A stretch of DNA of 64,000 nt from Sphaerosporella brunnea (taxonomy: Eukaryota; Ascomycota; Pezizomycetes; Pezizales; Pyronemataceae). A model generated the notes under the pieces. That model was given only the letters and a program-made list of their open reading frames with translations. It was not told the DNA's origin and ran no database searches. Within the stretch, counting starts at the first letter, position 1. Every line of letters begins with the position of its first letter. The DNA lies in contig VXIS01000249.1 of assembly GCA_008704415.1 (NCBI GenBank), positions 1 to 64,000 on the forward strand, written 5' to 3'. The position numbers and the translations under genes were made by a program. Below are positions 46,909-58,716 of this stretch, piece by piece.

Positions 46909-49483
46909 ATGTCCAGTGAGAATGATCTACAACCGCCGCCGCAGCAGCCTGAGCATCTGGAGGCAGCTGCAGATGCACAGCTCCAGAAACGAGAAGCTCC
47001 CCAGTTCAATGAGCAGACAAATTATCTTCCGCCAAGAAAGATTGTCACGGTAAGTTCCTGCCTCCCACAGCGCTCCAATTGCTCCGGATCCCCCTCCCAG
47101 TTTGCCTTCTCTCCACGCGAACTGACAAAGCTGGCTGTAGATTTTCCTGGCCTGCGCGGCCGTGGACCTTGTTGCTCTGATGGACCAAGTCCTTGCGCTC
47201 ACACCAAAAATAGAAATAATGGCAGCAGCTGATGTCCCCGAGTAGACAACGCTGGCAGCCAGCTTAACGATCATCGGCTCAGCGCTGAACGCAGGGCGCC
47301 AGGCGTCCTGGATCGCCAACGGGTACTTCATAACCTCAACCTCGTTCCAGCTGCTGTACGGCCGGCTCTCGGACGTGTGGTCCCGCAAGCTGGTGCTCCT
47401 CGCGGGGATGCTCATATTTTTCGTTGGCTCGCTTGCCGCGTCCCTGGCGCAGAGCAGCGCGCAGCTGATCGTGTTCCGGGCGTTCACGGGCGTGGGCGGT
47501 GGCGGGCTCGTCACCGTTGCCCAGATCATCGCAAGTCCACCTTCGTTGTTGTCGGGGAGCCGCCGCCAGCGCTTCACGCGCGCTCACTCGCTAATCTGAT
47601 CTGTGGCAGGTAAGCGACGTCGTGACGCTCCGGGAACGCGGGAAGTACCAGGGCATCTTGGTAACTAGGAGCCCCATCACGAGCGGCGCGGGTGGGCCGG
47701 GCTGACCGTTGCAGGGCGCCGTGGTGGCGCTGTCAAACGGCATCGGCCCCGTCGTCGGCGGCGCACTGGCATCGCAATCGCAAGATTCCTGGTCGGTCAC
47801 TCGACTCGCTCAAACTGCCGGCATCGCGGCTTGGCTGACAACTCCGCCAGGCGCTGGATCTTCCGTCTGAACCTGCCGTTGACGGCGCTGACGGCGCTGT
47901 GCTGCATCTTCTTCATGCCGCTGCGGAGGGTCGAAGGCAGCTGGCGAACGTATGTGCACGCGCACCCCCCAAGGCCGTTCCCAACAGCCAAAACGCATGT
48001 ACTGAGGCAAAGCACAGGAAGCTTGCAGCGATCGACTTCCTCGGCGCTGCACTCACGCTGGCGGGATCGACCTTGATCATTGTAAGTAGCCCAGCCCAGC
48101 CAAGCAAATATCTCCCCGCAGAGGTTCTCGCACTAACGGGCGTTGGAAAAAAATTTGAAAAAATAGCTTGGCTTTACGTGGGCTGGTTCTGAGCACCCGT
48201 GGGACTCGGGCTATGTCATCGGCACCATCGTTGCGGGCTTCGGGGTGTGGGGGCTCTTCATCCTCTGGCAATGGAAGGGCACGGCGCTGCCTCTGATGCC
48301 GTGTAAGTCCCGCCCCCCCTCCCCCCTGCTGTGCCTAGCTAACATCGATATCTGAAAGTGCACATCTTCAAAAGCGCCATGGTCAACGGCGCATGCCTGA
48401 CGATGTTTGTGAACGGCTGGAACTTTGTGGTGCAGGTGTACTACATCCCCACCTTCTACCAGCTGGCGTACGGATACTCGGCCGTGAAATCGGGCGCTTT
48501 GCTGCTTCCGCTGGTGCTGGTGCAAAGTAAGTATCGCCTTCCCCTCCCTCCCCTCGGCACGTGGTGGAAGCAAGAAAGCTGACGCTTGCACGCCCACGAA
48601 CCAGCTTTCGCGAGCACCATCTCTGGCCTGGTAGTAACCTGGACCGGCCGCTACCGGGTATGTGACCTTGCCCCGTCTCCCCCCTTTCCCTGCTCCGCCT
48701 AACCGTCCAGGAATGCATTCTCCTCGGCTGGACACTGTGGGCGATCGGCCTGGGGCTGTTCTCAACGCTCAACGAGGACTCCGGCCTGGGGAAACAAATC
48801 GGCTATGCGCTGCTCACGGGTGTGGGCGTGGGCAACACCCTGCAACCGTAACCACCTTCTCCCTCGTCCCCTCCAAACCCATGGCTGAGAAATATACACC
48901 CCAGAGCCCTGATCGCGATCCAAGCCGGCGTGGAAAGAAAAGACATGGCCGTCGTGACCGGGACGCGGAAGTTAGTGTTCCTTGTCCCCTCTGCGCGGAT
49001 ATATAAAAAAAAACTGACAACCGCAGCTTCGTGCGAAACCTCGGCGCAACCCTCGGCCTCGCCATCGCGGGCACAATCCTGTACCTCCCTCCCCCCCCCA
49101 AAATACGCAAAGAAAACAAAAAAAAAAAAAAACTAACCCAAGCCATCAACAGCAACAACACCCTGCGCACCACGCTCACGCCACTAGGCTACAGCACCTC
49201 GACAATCCAGCAGATCCTCGACTCGCCGATCGCTGTGCTCTCACACCCCGACGAGACGCAGCGGCAGGTGCTGGCGGCGTACCAGAAGGGGTTCCGGATC
49301 ATATTTCTTGTTGGCGCTGCGCTGGCCGCGTTTGCGTTCGTGGTCGCGGCGCTGCTGATGCGCCAGGTGCGCTTGGATAGGCCTGATGATGAGAAATTGA
49401 AGGAGGAGGCGAAGAGGAAGGTTGAAGAGAAGGAGAGGCGGAAGAGGGGGGAGGTTACGCCGGAGAGTGTTGAGAAGGTGTAG
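46909..49483 (+). CDS. MFS transporter, DHA2 14-helix type
   Basis: Fourteen exons give 569 aa: 46909-47049, 47141-47188, 47246-47530, 47610-47660, 47715-47791, 47851-47949, 48018-48081, 48167-48302, 48359-48526, 48605-48657, 48711-48847, 48905-48970, 49027-49080 and 49153-49483. Every join was phase-checked. DHA2 landmarks: LVALMDQT in helix 1, ASWIANGYF, GRLSDVWSRK, FRAFTGVGGGG, VSDVVTLRERGKYQG, GIGPVVGG, SWRWIFRLNLP, then six to eight more helices and a Lys/Glu-rich cytoplasmic tail. The class pumps toxins, drugs or metabolites out of the cell. Intron 3 uses a GC donor (gcaagt) and intron 2 a weak gtcctt donor. Several introns are very C- or A-rich. Its 3' end is 102 bp from the convergent AIM32-like gene. 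Confidence 0.87.
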
Positions 49484-49584
49484 ATGCCGGGGGGGGGGTA
49501 GTGGTTGAATAGAGATCATTGGACGTAAGATAACATAGAAATCTATTTCACGCCCCATCACTCGCAGCCAGCCGCTGCATGATA

Positions 49585-50460
49585 TCAAACCTCCTCCAAC
49601 TCAGCGCCCACAACGCCCCTACAGAGGCCCCTCACAACGCGCCCCTTAACAACCGTCTCCCTCACAATCCCCTCGACCGCCTCGACCCCAACACGCCCAT
49701 ACCACACGCCCCAGCCATCTCTATAGACCACCACATTCCCGGCAAACTTATGCCCGCTGAGATGGCTAGTCGCCTCAACGCGCACATCCTGCACTCCCAG
49801 CGTGTCAAGCACCCTCAAAAACTCCGCCTTCAGCGCAGGGAAATACTTCCCGCAGCGCCTATCCCGCGAGTTATGGGAGCAGATCAAAATAGTCGAACCG
49901 ATGATTTTCTCCGGCAGCGGGAGCTCCTCGGTAGAGGAGGAGGAGGAGGAGGCGGAGGAGGGTAAAACCCACCGCCTAACAACCCGCTCCACCATGCCGC
50001 TCTGCACGCCCGCGACCCAAAGCCCGCTCGGAAAAACCGCCATGCCAACCCCTCCCCCCACCCCCACCCCCACAGGAAAACTCCCCGCCGTAACGAGCAC
50101 CGGCGCAAACGGGTCGCCGTGGCGTTTGCACGCCTCCTTGACTTTCCGCACCGCCTCGCCAACCCCCGCATCAAGCTCGACGCGGCTGCTCCAGTCCTCC
50201 CGGCCCGAGGCGATCACGACGTGGCTGTGGTGCAGAGGCATCGTCCCTGCTAGCGGCGTGGCGCGGTCGATTTCTTCGCCTGCCGCTTCGGCGGGGTTGC
50301 AGCTGCATGTGGCCGAGGTGGGCGCGGGGAGGTCGGTGAGTCTTAGCTTTGGTAGGGAGGCGGCGGCGGTGCTGGTAGGGACGGCGATCGCACGCGGGGA
50401 GTAATGGCGTCTCGATGCTGTGGTGAGGCGGGTGAGGAAGGTGGTGGGTGGTGGACGCAT
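49585..50460 (-). CDS. AIM32: AIM32-like thioredoxin-fold ferredoxin protein
   Basis: Single exon, 291 aa from the ATG at 50460. An in-frame ATG at 50514 would add 18 residues, but starting at 50460 gives MRPPPTTFLTRLTTASRRHY, a good mitochondrial presequence. The Suc_Fer-like domain shows an early Cys pair (CSCN), HHSHVVIASGREDW, and the C-terminal set CSHNSRDRRCG followed by HLSGHKFAGNVVVY. The Cys and His residues in the CSHNSRDRRCG and HLSGHKFAGN blocks are candidate ligands of the 2Fe-2S cluster known in this family. Yeast AIM32 is a mitochondrial Fe-S protein linked to redox quality control. A Ser-rich loop before LPLPEKIIGST is specific to this copy. Confidence 0.88.
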   Translation of the reverse strand: MRPPPTTFLTRLTTASRRHYSPRAIAVPTSTAAASLPKLRLTDLPAPTSATCSCNPAEAAGEEIDRATPLAGTMPLHHSHVVIASGREDWSSRVELDAGVGEAVRKVKEACKRHGDPFAPVLVTAGSFPVGVGVGGGVGMAVFPSGLWVAGVQSGMVERVVRRWVLPSSASSSSSSTEELPLPEKIIGSTILICSHNSRDRRCGKYFPALKAEFLRVLDTLGVQDVRVEATSHLSGHKFAGNVVVYRDGWGVWYGRVGVEAVEGIVRETVVKGRVVRGLCRGVVGAELEEV

Positions 50461-50748
50461 TGTGGTTGAACTTGAAGTATGCGACGCGACGATAAGATAA
50501 AAGAAAAGATACATACCACAGGCTCATACGCGGAAATAAGCCACTTCCGCCGCTAGCTTCGGAGTCTCGGATTTCACGGAGGTCGCAGCTCAAAAAGAAA
50601 GCAACCCAATGCATCTACAGCAGCAGATAACCTCGATGTGTTTCCCATTCCATGTATCCCCATATCCGATCCCGTCCCATCCTATCCTTCAACACCAATC
50701 AAAACCCAAAATGCAGAAACAAACAAAAGAGAGACAACAACGTGTATT

Positions 50749-53256
50749 CTACGGCCTAACAACCTCCTTGCTCAGCAGCTTCCTCAAGTCCTCGCTGATA
50801 TCCGGCGTAGCCTCGCAGTCCGGTTGCTTCCCTACATCCCGTCCGGTGGCGGTTGCGCAATCGCTTGGTCCCGAAGCCCCAAGTTTCAGCCTGGACACCG
50901 GCTTTCCGAGCCCCGATTTCTGTGTGTTCTTGCGGTCGGCCGCTTCGACCGTTCGCTGGAATCTCCGGAACAGAGCTTCTGCACGCGCCCGCGTGATGCC
51001 GAGGTCGATGGTGTTGCTAAGTTCATTGACGTACTTTAGGACTTCATCAAACTGTTTCAAATCTTGTCGGTGTCAGTCTTATCGTGCAGGAATAGTAGGG
51101 GCGAGGACACCAACGATCCATAATGACATTCCGATGTCTCTCCAAGATCGCCAGAGCGATGAAGAGATGGTACTGGCTGGAGTAGTAGTTTGTCCACAGC
51201 ACCTCCCAGAGACGGAGAACATCGTCCCATTTAAACTCGCGCTTGAACCAGACCAACAACATGCGAAAGAAGAAAAAGAAGTTTGTGCTGTCGGCGCTTT
51301 GTAGGTGTAGGTACAGCTTCGGATCCATCAGCTGCACGAGGTGGTCGAGCGCTACCAGCTGCGCCCGCATGCCCGACTGGTCGCGGAGGAAGTTGCGTTC
51401 GGTGCGCTCCATGAAGCCTACGAATGCCCAAAATGCTACTGCGTCGTCTTGCATCACGGCGTATATGGGTGCTAGCAAATCCGACATCCCCTGTACGTAG
51501 CCGAGAGTGGTGTTGTATTCATTATACGTGAGGAGCATGTCCTTCATCTGCTCGAGGTGGACATTTGTTCCCACCTCCGCGAACGGCGAGTCCTGGTCTG
51601 GATGCGGAATATCTTCGCCGGCAAAAATGGGGATGTTCCGGTCGGTGCGATGCACGTCCTTTTCTGAGCACGGAGGTATTAGTTTTGACAGGAGCGAGGA
51701 GTGGTAGGAGCATTCCCTACCGATACGGTTATTCTGATCGCGCCAATACTCGTTGTTATTGCGTCTCTCAAAATCGTCCCACCATTTCCCCTTGAGACGG
51801 ATATATTCGTCACGCTTGCTGTTCATGAGCGCTATGCGTTCGTCGCGGGTAGAGTCCCACGGGTAGACGCCCAGCAGCCATAGCCAGATCTCTTTCCGTG
51901 CCGCCCCTTCCTCGATACCGCCATGGAATATGCGCTCTTTGGCTTCATCTACAGTGATGATCAAACGCCCGGTTTTTGGATCCAGCCATTTCTCCCACTC
52001 CGCCAGAGTAACCGGTTTCCGCTTGTCATCGATTCCAGAGGCGCTGTCTAGCTCCAAGATCTCAAACTCGCCAACATCGGTATCCTCAAGTTCCATCACA
52101 TCGCGATTTGTCCAGACCATCCTCTTCTGCTCACGCTCACTCTGCTCCGCAATCCCCATGGCCCAACGGGCAAGATACAGCCGTGCCGAGTCAAACTCAT
52201 CCTGCAGATTCACGACCTCGGGATTCTTCAACAGCCTTCTGACTTTCGGCGGAATCTTGGGATTATCCAAAATATCCTCTGCCGTGCGTCGCGTAAACCT
52301 TGTTACCCTCGTCAACCGTTCTAGAATGCTCCACCGCGCCTCCTTGAGAACTTTAGTGATAGGGTCCATCCCCGCTGTAGCAGATGATGAACCCTCCCCA
52401 GCATTGTTGTCGATCACCGACTTGCTAATAAACGAGACAAGATCTTCCTGCGTCGGGTCGACAAGATATAGACTCGACTCGACCTGGCTTTTCTCAACGC
52501 GTACATACCGCCGTAGCCACCTGAGCACCTCATCACCGCCCCAAAACAATCCTCCCTCCTCACCGAACGGATCAAAACTCTGCTTCGTGCGGCGCTTGCT
52601 CTGCGCGATAGTGCTGGCGCACTCCGAGTCGTGGAAGAACAGCGCAGGGAAGGAGTCGCCGGAGCGAGAGTTGACCACCAGACTACCCCACCACCACCCT
52701 TTATTTGGCGGCCGGATGAGCATAGAGTAGATCTGCGACACCGGTATAGCGAAGGCGTAGTTACACATCGAGGAGCTACCGGGGGAATATGTAGCTGGCG
52801 GAGGCGGGACAAGGTACGACTGTCGCGGCGGTGAGTCGGCATCGATCAGGTCGACTTTGACGTAGGTGTCGTAGGCGTCGCCGAGCGCCGACTCAGGGAT
52901 CCATGCGAGCAGGATCGAAGAAGCCGGGGGTGCGTCACCGGTTTCGGAGACGGGGGCTTTCTGTTGGAGCAGGGCTATGAAGCCCGGAATGTTGTCTTTT
53001 TGCGATGCCGAGGGGTGCACATAGACCTATCGCATCGACGGATTAGAGAAGAGAGCAGGTTAGGGTGACACCGAGCTGAGATGATCTGCGGTACCTTGGA
53101 TTTGGAGAATAGAAGCTTCACGCTCCGCCCGGTCGAGGTGTGTGTGATAGTGTTGTAGTCGGCTTCATTGTCATCGGAGAGATCGTAGAAGGAGCCACTG
53201 GGAGAGGCCGGCGGTGTGTATTCTGGAGTGCGCGATGGTCGTGATGAAAACGCCAT
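50749..53256 (-). CDS. GYP7: Rab GTPase-activating protein GYP7 (TBC domain)
   Basis: Four exons in coding order: 53256-53095, 53026-51721, 51663-51115 and 51062-50749, giving 776 aa. The N-terminal about 350 residues hold the lipid-binding Rab-binding region of GYP7 proteins (SVKLLFSKSKVYVHPSAS, then VLRWLRRYVRVEKS). The TBC domain starts near residue 370 (RIFHGGIEEGAARKEIWLWL). Both catalytic fingers are present: Arg495 in IEKDVHRTDR and Gln547 in LGYVQGMSD. The last intron was placed to give VIMDHLKQFDEVLKYVNEL, as expected. GYP7 stimulates GTP hydrolysis by Ypt7/Rab7-type GTPases at the vacuole and late endosome. Upstream, 53257-53600 is probably its promoter and leader. Confidence 0.95.
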
Positions 53257-54760
53257 CGGAGATAGCTCAGCTGCTGGCTTGCGGTTATCTTCAGAGCTGT
53301 TGCTATGGTGGGGGTAGGGAGTGAAAAAGGAATACGCTGAGGAAGAGAAGCTCGACTATTACTTTTGATCTTTGTGAGAAAAGCTGCGCCCAGTGGGTTT
53401 CGTAACTTCTTGCGTAGAGGTTGAGCAACTGTGGGGAGTACGTCGGCAGTTGGTGTGCTTGTGATTGGTGGATTGGCGGGGTGTGGTTAGCGGTATGTCA
53501 CCCGTTGTGGCGGTGTTGAGTCGGATGACCATGACGTGTCGCGCCAAGCCAAATCATTGTCAGTCACTCGGTCACGAGTAGCACTCGACGACAGGTTCAT
53601 TGACTTTAGAGTACCTACATGCTCGCCCGAAAAGATCTTATGTAGTAGATAGTGGTAGGAATCGTCAGCATTCCAAGGGCAATCATCACCAATCTCCGAG
53701 AAGCCAAATCTGACAGATCACGTTCTCTCAAGGTGATCAAGATAGTACCAATGACTGATGGGCTGAGACCTTTTGCGGTGCAGACAGCCTCTACTCTACT
53801 GCCCAAGAAGTATGTAAGCTTAAGAGCCGACTTGTTCGTGTGGTGAAAAAGCCCAGGAGGCATAAGACAATTGCTCAGGACTTCGTGTCATGAATTGTTC
53901 CTTGAAAACGGTTATTGATTGTTCCACTGTTGTATGTGTAAAGGCTCATCTAGAATGCTGTTTGTTGGGTAACAGTATGTGTTGAGCACTGCATCGATGT
54001 ACTCTCGTGGTGCTCTCGCCACGTAACAAGGCAACCAGTATCGTTCTTGTTGGAGTACCTCGGTCGAGTGTACACAGGCTTCGGTACCGTCGATGGACAA
54101 CGTGAGGCCCGGTGGCGAGGATCGACTCCCGTCGCCCCGCCCAAGCCGTTGGCGCAGATAAACCCCGTTCGGGTGATCCGAATTATTGCGAGCTGACTTT
54201 CAGTGATGTGAAGGCCCTACCTTATTCGGGATAGGGTAGCTACCTAGAAACACTCCATCAACGCCCTGGCCTAACACGCGCCTAAGCCGACACATCACTT
54301 CGTCGAGGTGCACTGAGACACGAGTTTTGCCCGCGAAGACTGTCTGCGAGGCTCTTGACGTGGCGGCCTATGTAGATATGTGTGTATGAGAGGAATTCCT
54401 GGCTTAGCGGCCCTCCGGAATTCGTCTCCCACAACGTTCTAGCATAAACAAAAATATTATTCCCCAGCAGAAATAATTGCGGCAGTGAGGGACCTCCTTT
54501 GCAGCAGACGATCAGTCCCCAAGAAACAGAATAATTTTCCATGCGGCCCCAAGACCAGAGTCGGCAATATTCGATTTAGAATGTTCTCCCTCCTTGTTAT
54601 GTAAATGGTACCCTCAAAAAGCACTGTCGCTGACTCCATGCCGCAGTATCGTCTTTGTCCACGGAACGAGAAAGCCGGGATTCTGTACGGCTGTTGGAAC
54701 TTTTGAGCTTCCTAAGCCCCGAAGGAATACCGCAAGAGCTCATCAGCGGTGTCCCATTTA
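53257..54760. other. Intergenic, no gene seen
   Basis: Promoter side of GYP7, then sequence without recognisable genes. ORFs under 90 codons carry no motif. Confidence 0.45.
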
Positions 54761-55536
54761 CTCAGGCGGCCGGAATCATTCCACATCACGTGCCGCGCAG
54801 GGTTAGGGTTATATTTTCTACCCGAAAGCGCCCCGCTCGATACCCCCCCATTATCTCAACAACGGCGCGACCCATCTGATTCAAATTGATGTAGTAGGAA
54901 GAATACACGAAAATAAACCCTGTGCTGGTGTCTAAAAATCAGCCGTTGTCTGTGTGATGAACGCTGGCCTGGTTCCGCCGCAACCCCGACCCGCCCCGAC
55001 CCGCAACCAGTGTACTCACTGCTACGCCTCAAAACAGTTCTTCCCATGATACTTTAACACCAGCCGACACTTATTGTGGAAATTAGCGCACTGACGGTCA
55101 ATAAGGTCTTGGGAAAGCTCATTCCACGTCTGTCTGGCTGCTTCCTAAATTTTTCGTTAGAAATTAAATTAAATACAGACCACGGACCACAGTTAGACAT
55201 ACCTTCGCTTCCTCTACTGATTCTTTTCTTGCACCAATGAGTTGAAACGTAGAGATCTCATCCTGGCTATCTCCAGCCATGACCAGTGCTCAACATCATC
55301 CTACGGACTGGGACGTTTAAAATCGTCATTTCCAAACCACCAAAAGGTTAGCACTGCTGCTCGCTTTACCAGAGGGATCTTAGGTCCGCGCATCACTGTA
55401 AAAAAGTCGTCAAGTTGGGAGTATTTGCTGCTGGATTCAACGTCGCCACCTCGACTGACGCCCCCGCGACCCCAGGTTAAAAATATAACCCTAACCCTCC
55501 GCGGCACGTGATGTGGAATGATTCCGGCCGCCTGAG
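54761..55536. mobile_element. 776-bp TA-flanked element with telomere-like motif in its ends
   Basis: Terminal inverted repeats of about 58 bp begin CTCAGGCGGCCGGAATCATT at the left and as its reverse complement at the right, with one or two mismatches. TA flanks both sides (54759-54760 and 55537-55538). Each arm contains CACGTG and then GGGTTAGGGTT, two copies of the fungal telomere unit. The interior holds ORFs of 63 and 89 codons with no recognised transposase. Probably a non-autonomous cut-and-paste element. Confidence 0.75.
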
Positions 55537-55772
55537 TACTGGACATGACAAATTCCACTTGCACAAGAGCATCCAACCTCTTCTCAGCTTTACTCTTCTT
55601 TATCGCCTGGAAACTTCAAACTATCGCATTCATCGCCTTGTGGCGTTCTCGACCCGGGTACAAATGACACCTCAAGTGAAGGAGGATCACTTGGAGATAG
55701 CGATCAAATCGAAACTGGACAATGCCCCAAAACCCCCAATGCATGGATGATATGTCAAAGTGTACCTGACTT

Positions 55773-56048
55773 TTGCCACATGCGGTGGCGGCTCTTGAGT
55801 ACACTCATGTTGGCCACCGCTACCCCTACTTCGAAACGCACCAGGATTTGCAGCACGACGTAGGGAATATTTCAAGCTATATGGGTACTTATGAGGCTGC
55901 ACTGGATTGGTACCAGCGGGCCCTCGATGGCTATGAGAAGAATCTGAGAAACGGCCACCCTTCAACTCAAAGGACCATCCGCTGCATGACCGAATCCTCA
56001 GATGCCGAGCCCTCAAAGGCTCTGGCCGCTTGCGCGTGCCTGTGGTAG
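55773..56048 (+). pseudogene. Kinesin-light-chain-type TPR relic
   Basis: The frame contains VGNISSYMGTYEAALDWYQR, followed by ALDGYEKNL and GHPSTQ. This is one nearly complete TPR unit of the kind repeated in fungal NB-ARC-TPR or patatin-TPR proteins (A-L-x-W-Y-x-R-A-L-x-G-x-E-K-x-L-G-x-x-H-P-S-T). Only one unit remains, with no NB-ARC or effector domain nearby, so it is a fragment of a lost gene. Confidence 0.6.
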
Positions 56049-57430
56049 GGCCACTTACCGTTCGTCCTTTCAAGGCACTGCGTCACGGTGGCTCAGGTGT
56101 AGAACTTGCAGAAAACTAGACTTTTCTTCCTTTGAAAGATCACTTTCTGCAAGCGGTCTATTTTAGGAGAGAAAATTGCATCGAGCGCCTCACCAGCATC
56201 ATTTCGATACCTCGCCGCAGAGTTTGGGCGGGATAGGTTGTCAGGCTGCAGGGGGAAGGCGACTGCGGGCGGCCGGAGGCGCTGCCGGACACTTCAGTGA
56301 GGGAGGCCAGCTAGTCCCGCATGGCTTCTTGTTGCCACTTGCCGACTGGTTCAACCTTTTGGCCAAGGAGCGCACTTTGTGACTGGACCCTTGGGCAAGT
56401 AGGAACATAAACAACACAGCAAAACACGAGTGCTTAAAAGTTGCAATGGCCCGGGAATAAGATATAAAAGCAATTTCACTTCATTGACTGGATAGATAGG
56501 CTAATAGAGGAAAGTGCGAGCAACAGTCCCATCACACAGTCTCAAGTTTATATCACGTCTGGTTGAGGAGTGGTGCCGGTGAGGGGAGGGAGTGAGTGAC
56601 AACACACATTAACCAGGAACAATTTCAGTACTCGAAACCAACAAGTGCGCAATCTGTGCCGGTTGGGACACGAGTTCTCCGGCCGGTCCATCCACGGTAA
56701 ACTAGAGTCAGCGGGAACCAGCTAGCCGGTGCTCGCAGAAGCTGCGGCCTTAAATTCTAAATTTACACGTTCAACTGAGCGTTTTTTTGGCTGCTTCCCC
56801 AGGGGCGGCAGGACAATCTAGAGTACTTAAGCACTTATGCACCTGCGGATAGGTAGGTACAAACACAGCTGTCAGTCGGTCAGGCTTGCACGGTAAGGGA
56901 GACTATGGCAGTTCAAGCTTTTGCCCGGCGGTGCTGCGGAATTTGTTGACCGCTTTCTGCTGCTACTGCTGCTTGCACTCGCTATTGGTGAAGCTTCTAG
57001 GGTGCTTTGCGGACCACTCAGCTTACCGATGAGGGATCTTTTGAATACGTTCAAATGACCCAATCGAACGGGAAGGTTGGTGAGTATCCGTTGGCGTAAT
57101 TGATGACGTTTGAACGCGGAACAGGAGGATATTCCTGGTTCTTATACCACAAGGCAAACAAGGAAGCGTGAGGACCAGGCGTCGACCGGGAACTAGCAAC
57201 TCTTCATGAACCTTCTCTTTTCGATCGCAAACTTGTTTTGAAAATAGGTCCGGCTACCACGGAATGATTCCGCCCTGCTGCCATGGATGGAGTCCCTGGC
57301 TGACAGGCGCTTCCGTCGGGCGAGCGGGCGCGGGAACTAGTTAATTATTAATCTAATCTTATCAATCCTTCCGTTTGCACGGCTTCTGCTGTCTTTTCCG
57401 AAGCTCTACCTAGTAGTGCGGCTTGGTGAT

Positions 57431-57557
57431 TCGGGACAGGCATTTAGAACCAGAAAATGCAACTGCAGCGAGTGGCTGAAACATACTCGAAGGAGAACTC
57501 ATTGAGTACAATTGGGGTTCAAATCGCCAGATCGAGAGATCTAAATGCCTGTCCCGA
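57431..57557. repeat. 127-bp foldback with 18-bp inverted ends
   Basis: The left end TCGGGACAGGCATTTAGA is matched by its exact reverse complement at the right end. No clear TA duplication is seen. The interior is about 90 bp. It may be a tiny MITE. Confidence 0.6.
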
Positions 57558-58147
57558 GTAGTAGGCAGTACTATCCACACGACGTTGAAGTGGGGCACGG
57601 CTGCGATACCCGACCCGACGAGAACTGGGGGTATTTACACCGCACGATACCCGTCGAAGCGTTTGGAAAGGAGCGTCTCCGATGTCTCCGCGATTTACTC
57701 GGACAATAGCACGGCCGCCCGCCTTTCCCGGTGCCGAATGTCCCTCGCATAACCGGGCCTATATACCCACCCGCGCGGATACCAACAACCTTGCGGAGCG
57801 TTTTAGCATGACCAGGTCACGCATGCAGAGCTCGCGGGGCCGAAGCTTGCGGGGTTGCCCAAGTTCCAGAGTTAACCTTACGGGCACAGGCTTTTGAAAG
57901 GTGGCCACAAAGATGTGTTTGCGATGGATGCAGAAGAAACGCAATTGAGCATTCTTTTTTCCTGCACGGTGCGGGGGCCTTGATGGGTGTGGTGTGTGTG
58001 GGGGGGGAAATATATTATTTCGTCAATTAATTGCGAGCAGCTCCATCTGATCGTCGCTGAAGCGCATCGCGCACTTGGCCCCAGTTGGAGGCCTTCCGGT
58101 GCTTCCCCGGCGACGTTACACAGCGCTCAACCCCAACATTGTGAATC

Positions 58148-58198
58148 CCACCACCACCACCACCACCACCACTACCACCACCACCACGACCACCACCA
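58148..58198. repeat. (CAC)n microsatellite
   Basis: About 17 cac-type triplets with a few substitutions, located 0.5 kb upstream of the dehydrogenase start. Confidence 0.95.
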
Positions 58199-58716
58199 GT
58201 GCACAGGGCATTCGCGACGGCGGCATTTCCGGCTCTGGCCGTGGGAACACCGGCACGGGAGAGGCCTGGCTGTGCTCGACCTCGTGCGCTTGTACTGCAC
58301 AATGCACACCTACCAGTAGAAGCTCCAGAGAGCGGGGTTCGTTTACGGCGGAAAGCCGGTGAGCTTGTCAGCTATATCAAGACAGTCCCCCGCCTCTGTC
58401 TGTTCGTCTCTTCATCGCCATCACCAACAGCTCAGCACTCAAAGTCGACAGAATCCAAACAGCTTCAAGTCCCACCACGCAGTGAGTCCACCCAGAACCA
58501 GGCCCCACCAATGGCAATTGCAATATTGCGCATAAGTCCGTGCTGCGGCTGCCGTCTGCATTGATCGACCTGCATCTATCAGGTGTCGTCATCGCAGCAG
58601 CAGCTGCAGCAACCAAAATAAATACCACTCCCCTTCTCGATGAAACCAATCGCTAACTCAATTCCCTCCATCCCAAGCAAACAGATCTCTTATTTTTGCA
58701 CCTTCTCTCTGCAATC

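Larger units (their letters stand above)
55537..58716. other. Gene-poor spacer upstream of formate dehydrogenase
   Basis: Apart from the TPR relic (55773-56048), a foldback (57431-57557) and a (CAC)n run (58148-58198), no feature is supported. The last about 300 bp are the CT-rich leader of the dehydrogenase gene. Confidence 0.45.

Noticed and set aside
45851..46978. 375-codon minus-strand frame crossing the divergent promoter
   Set aside because: Only the part below 46084 matches the cysteine synthase. The rest is an open intergenic extension that starts without family support.
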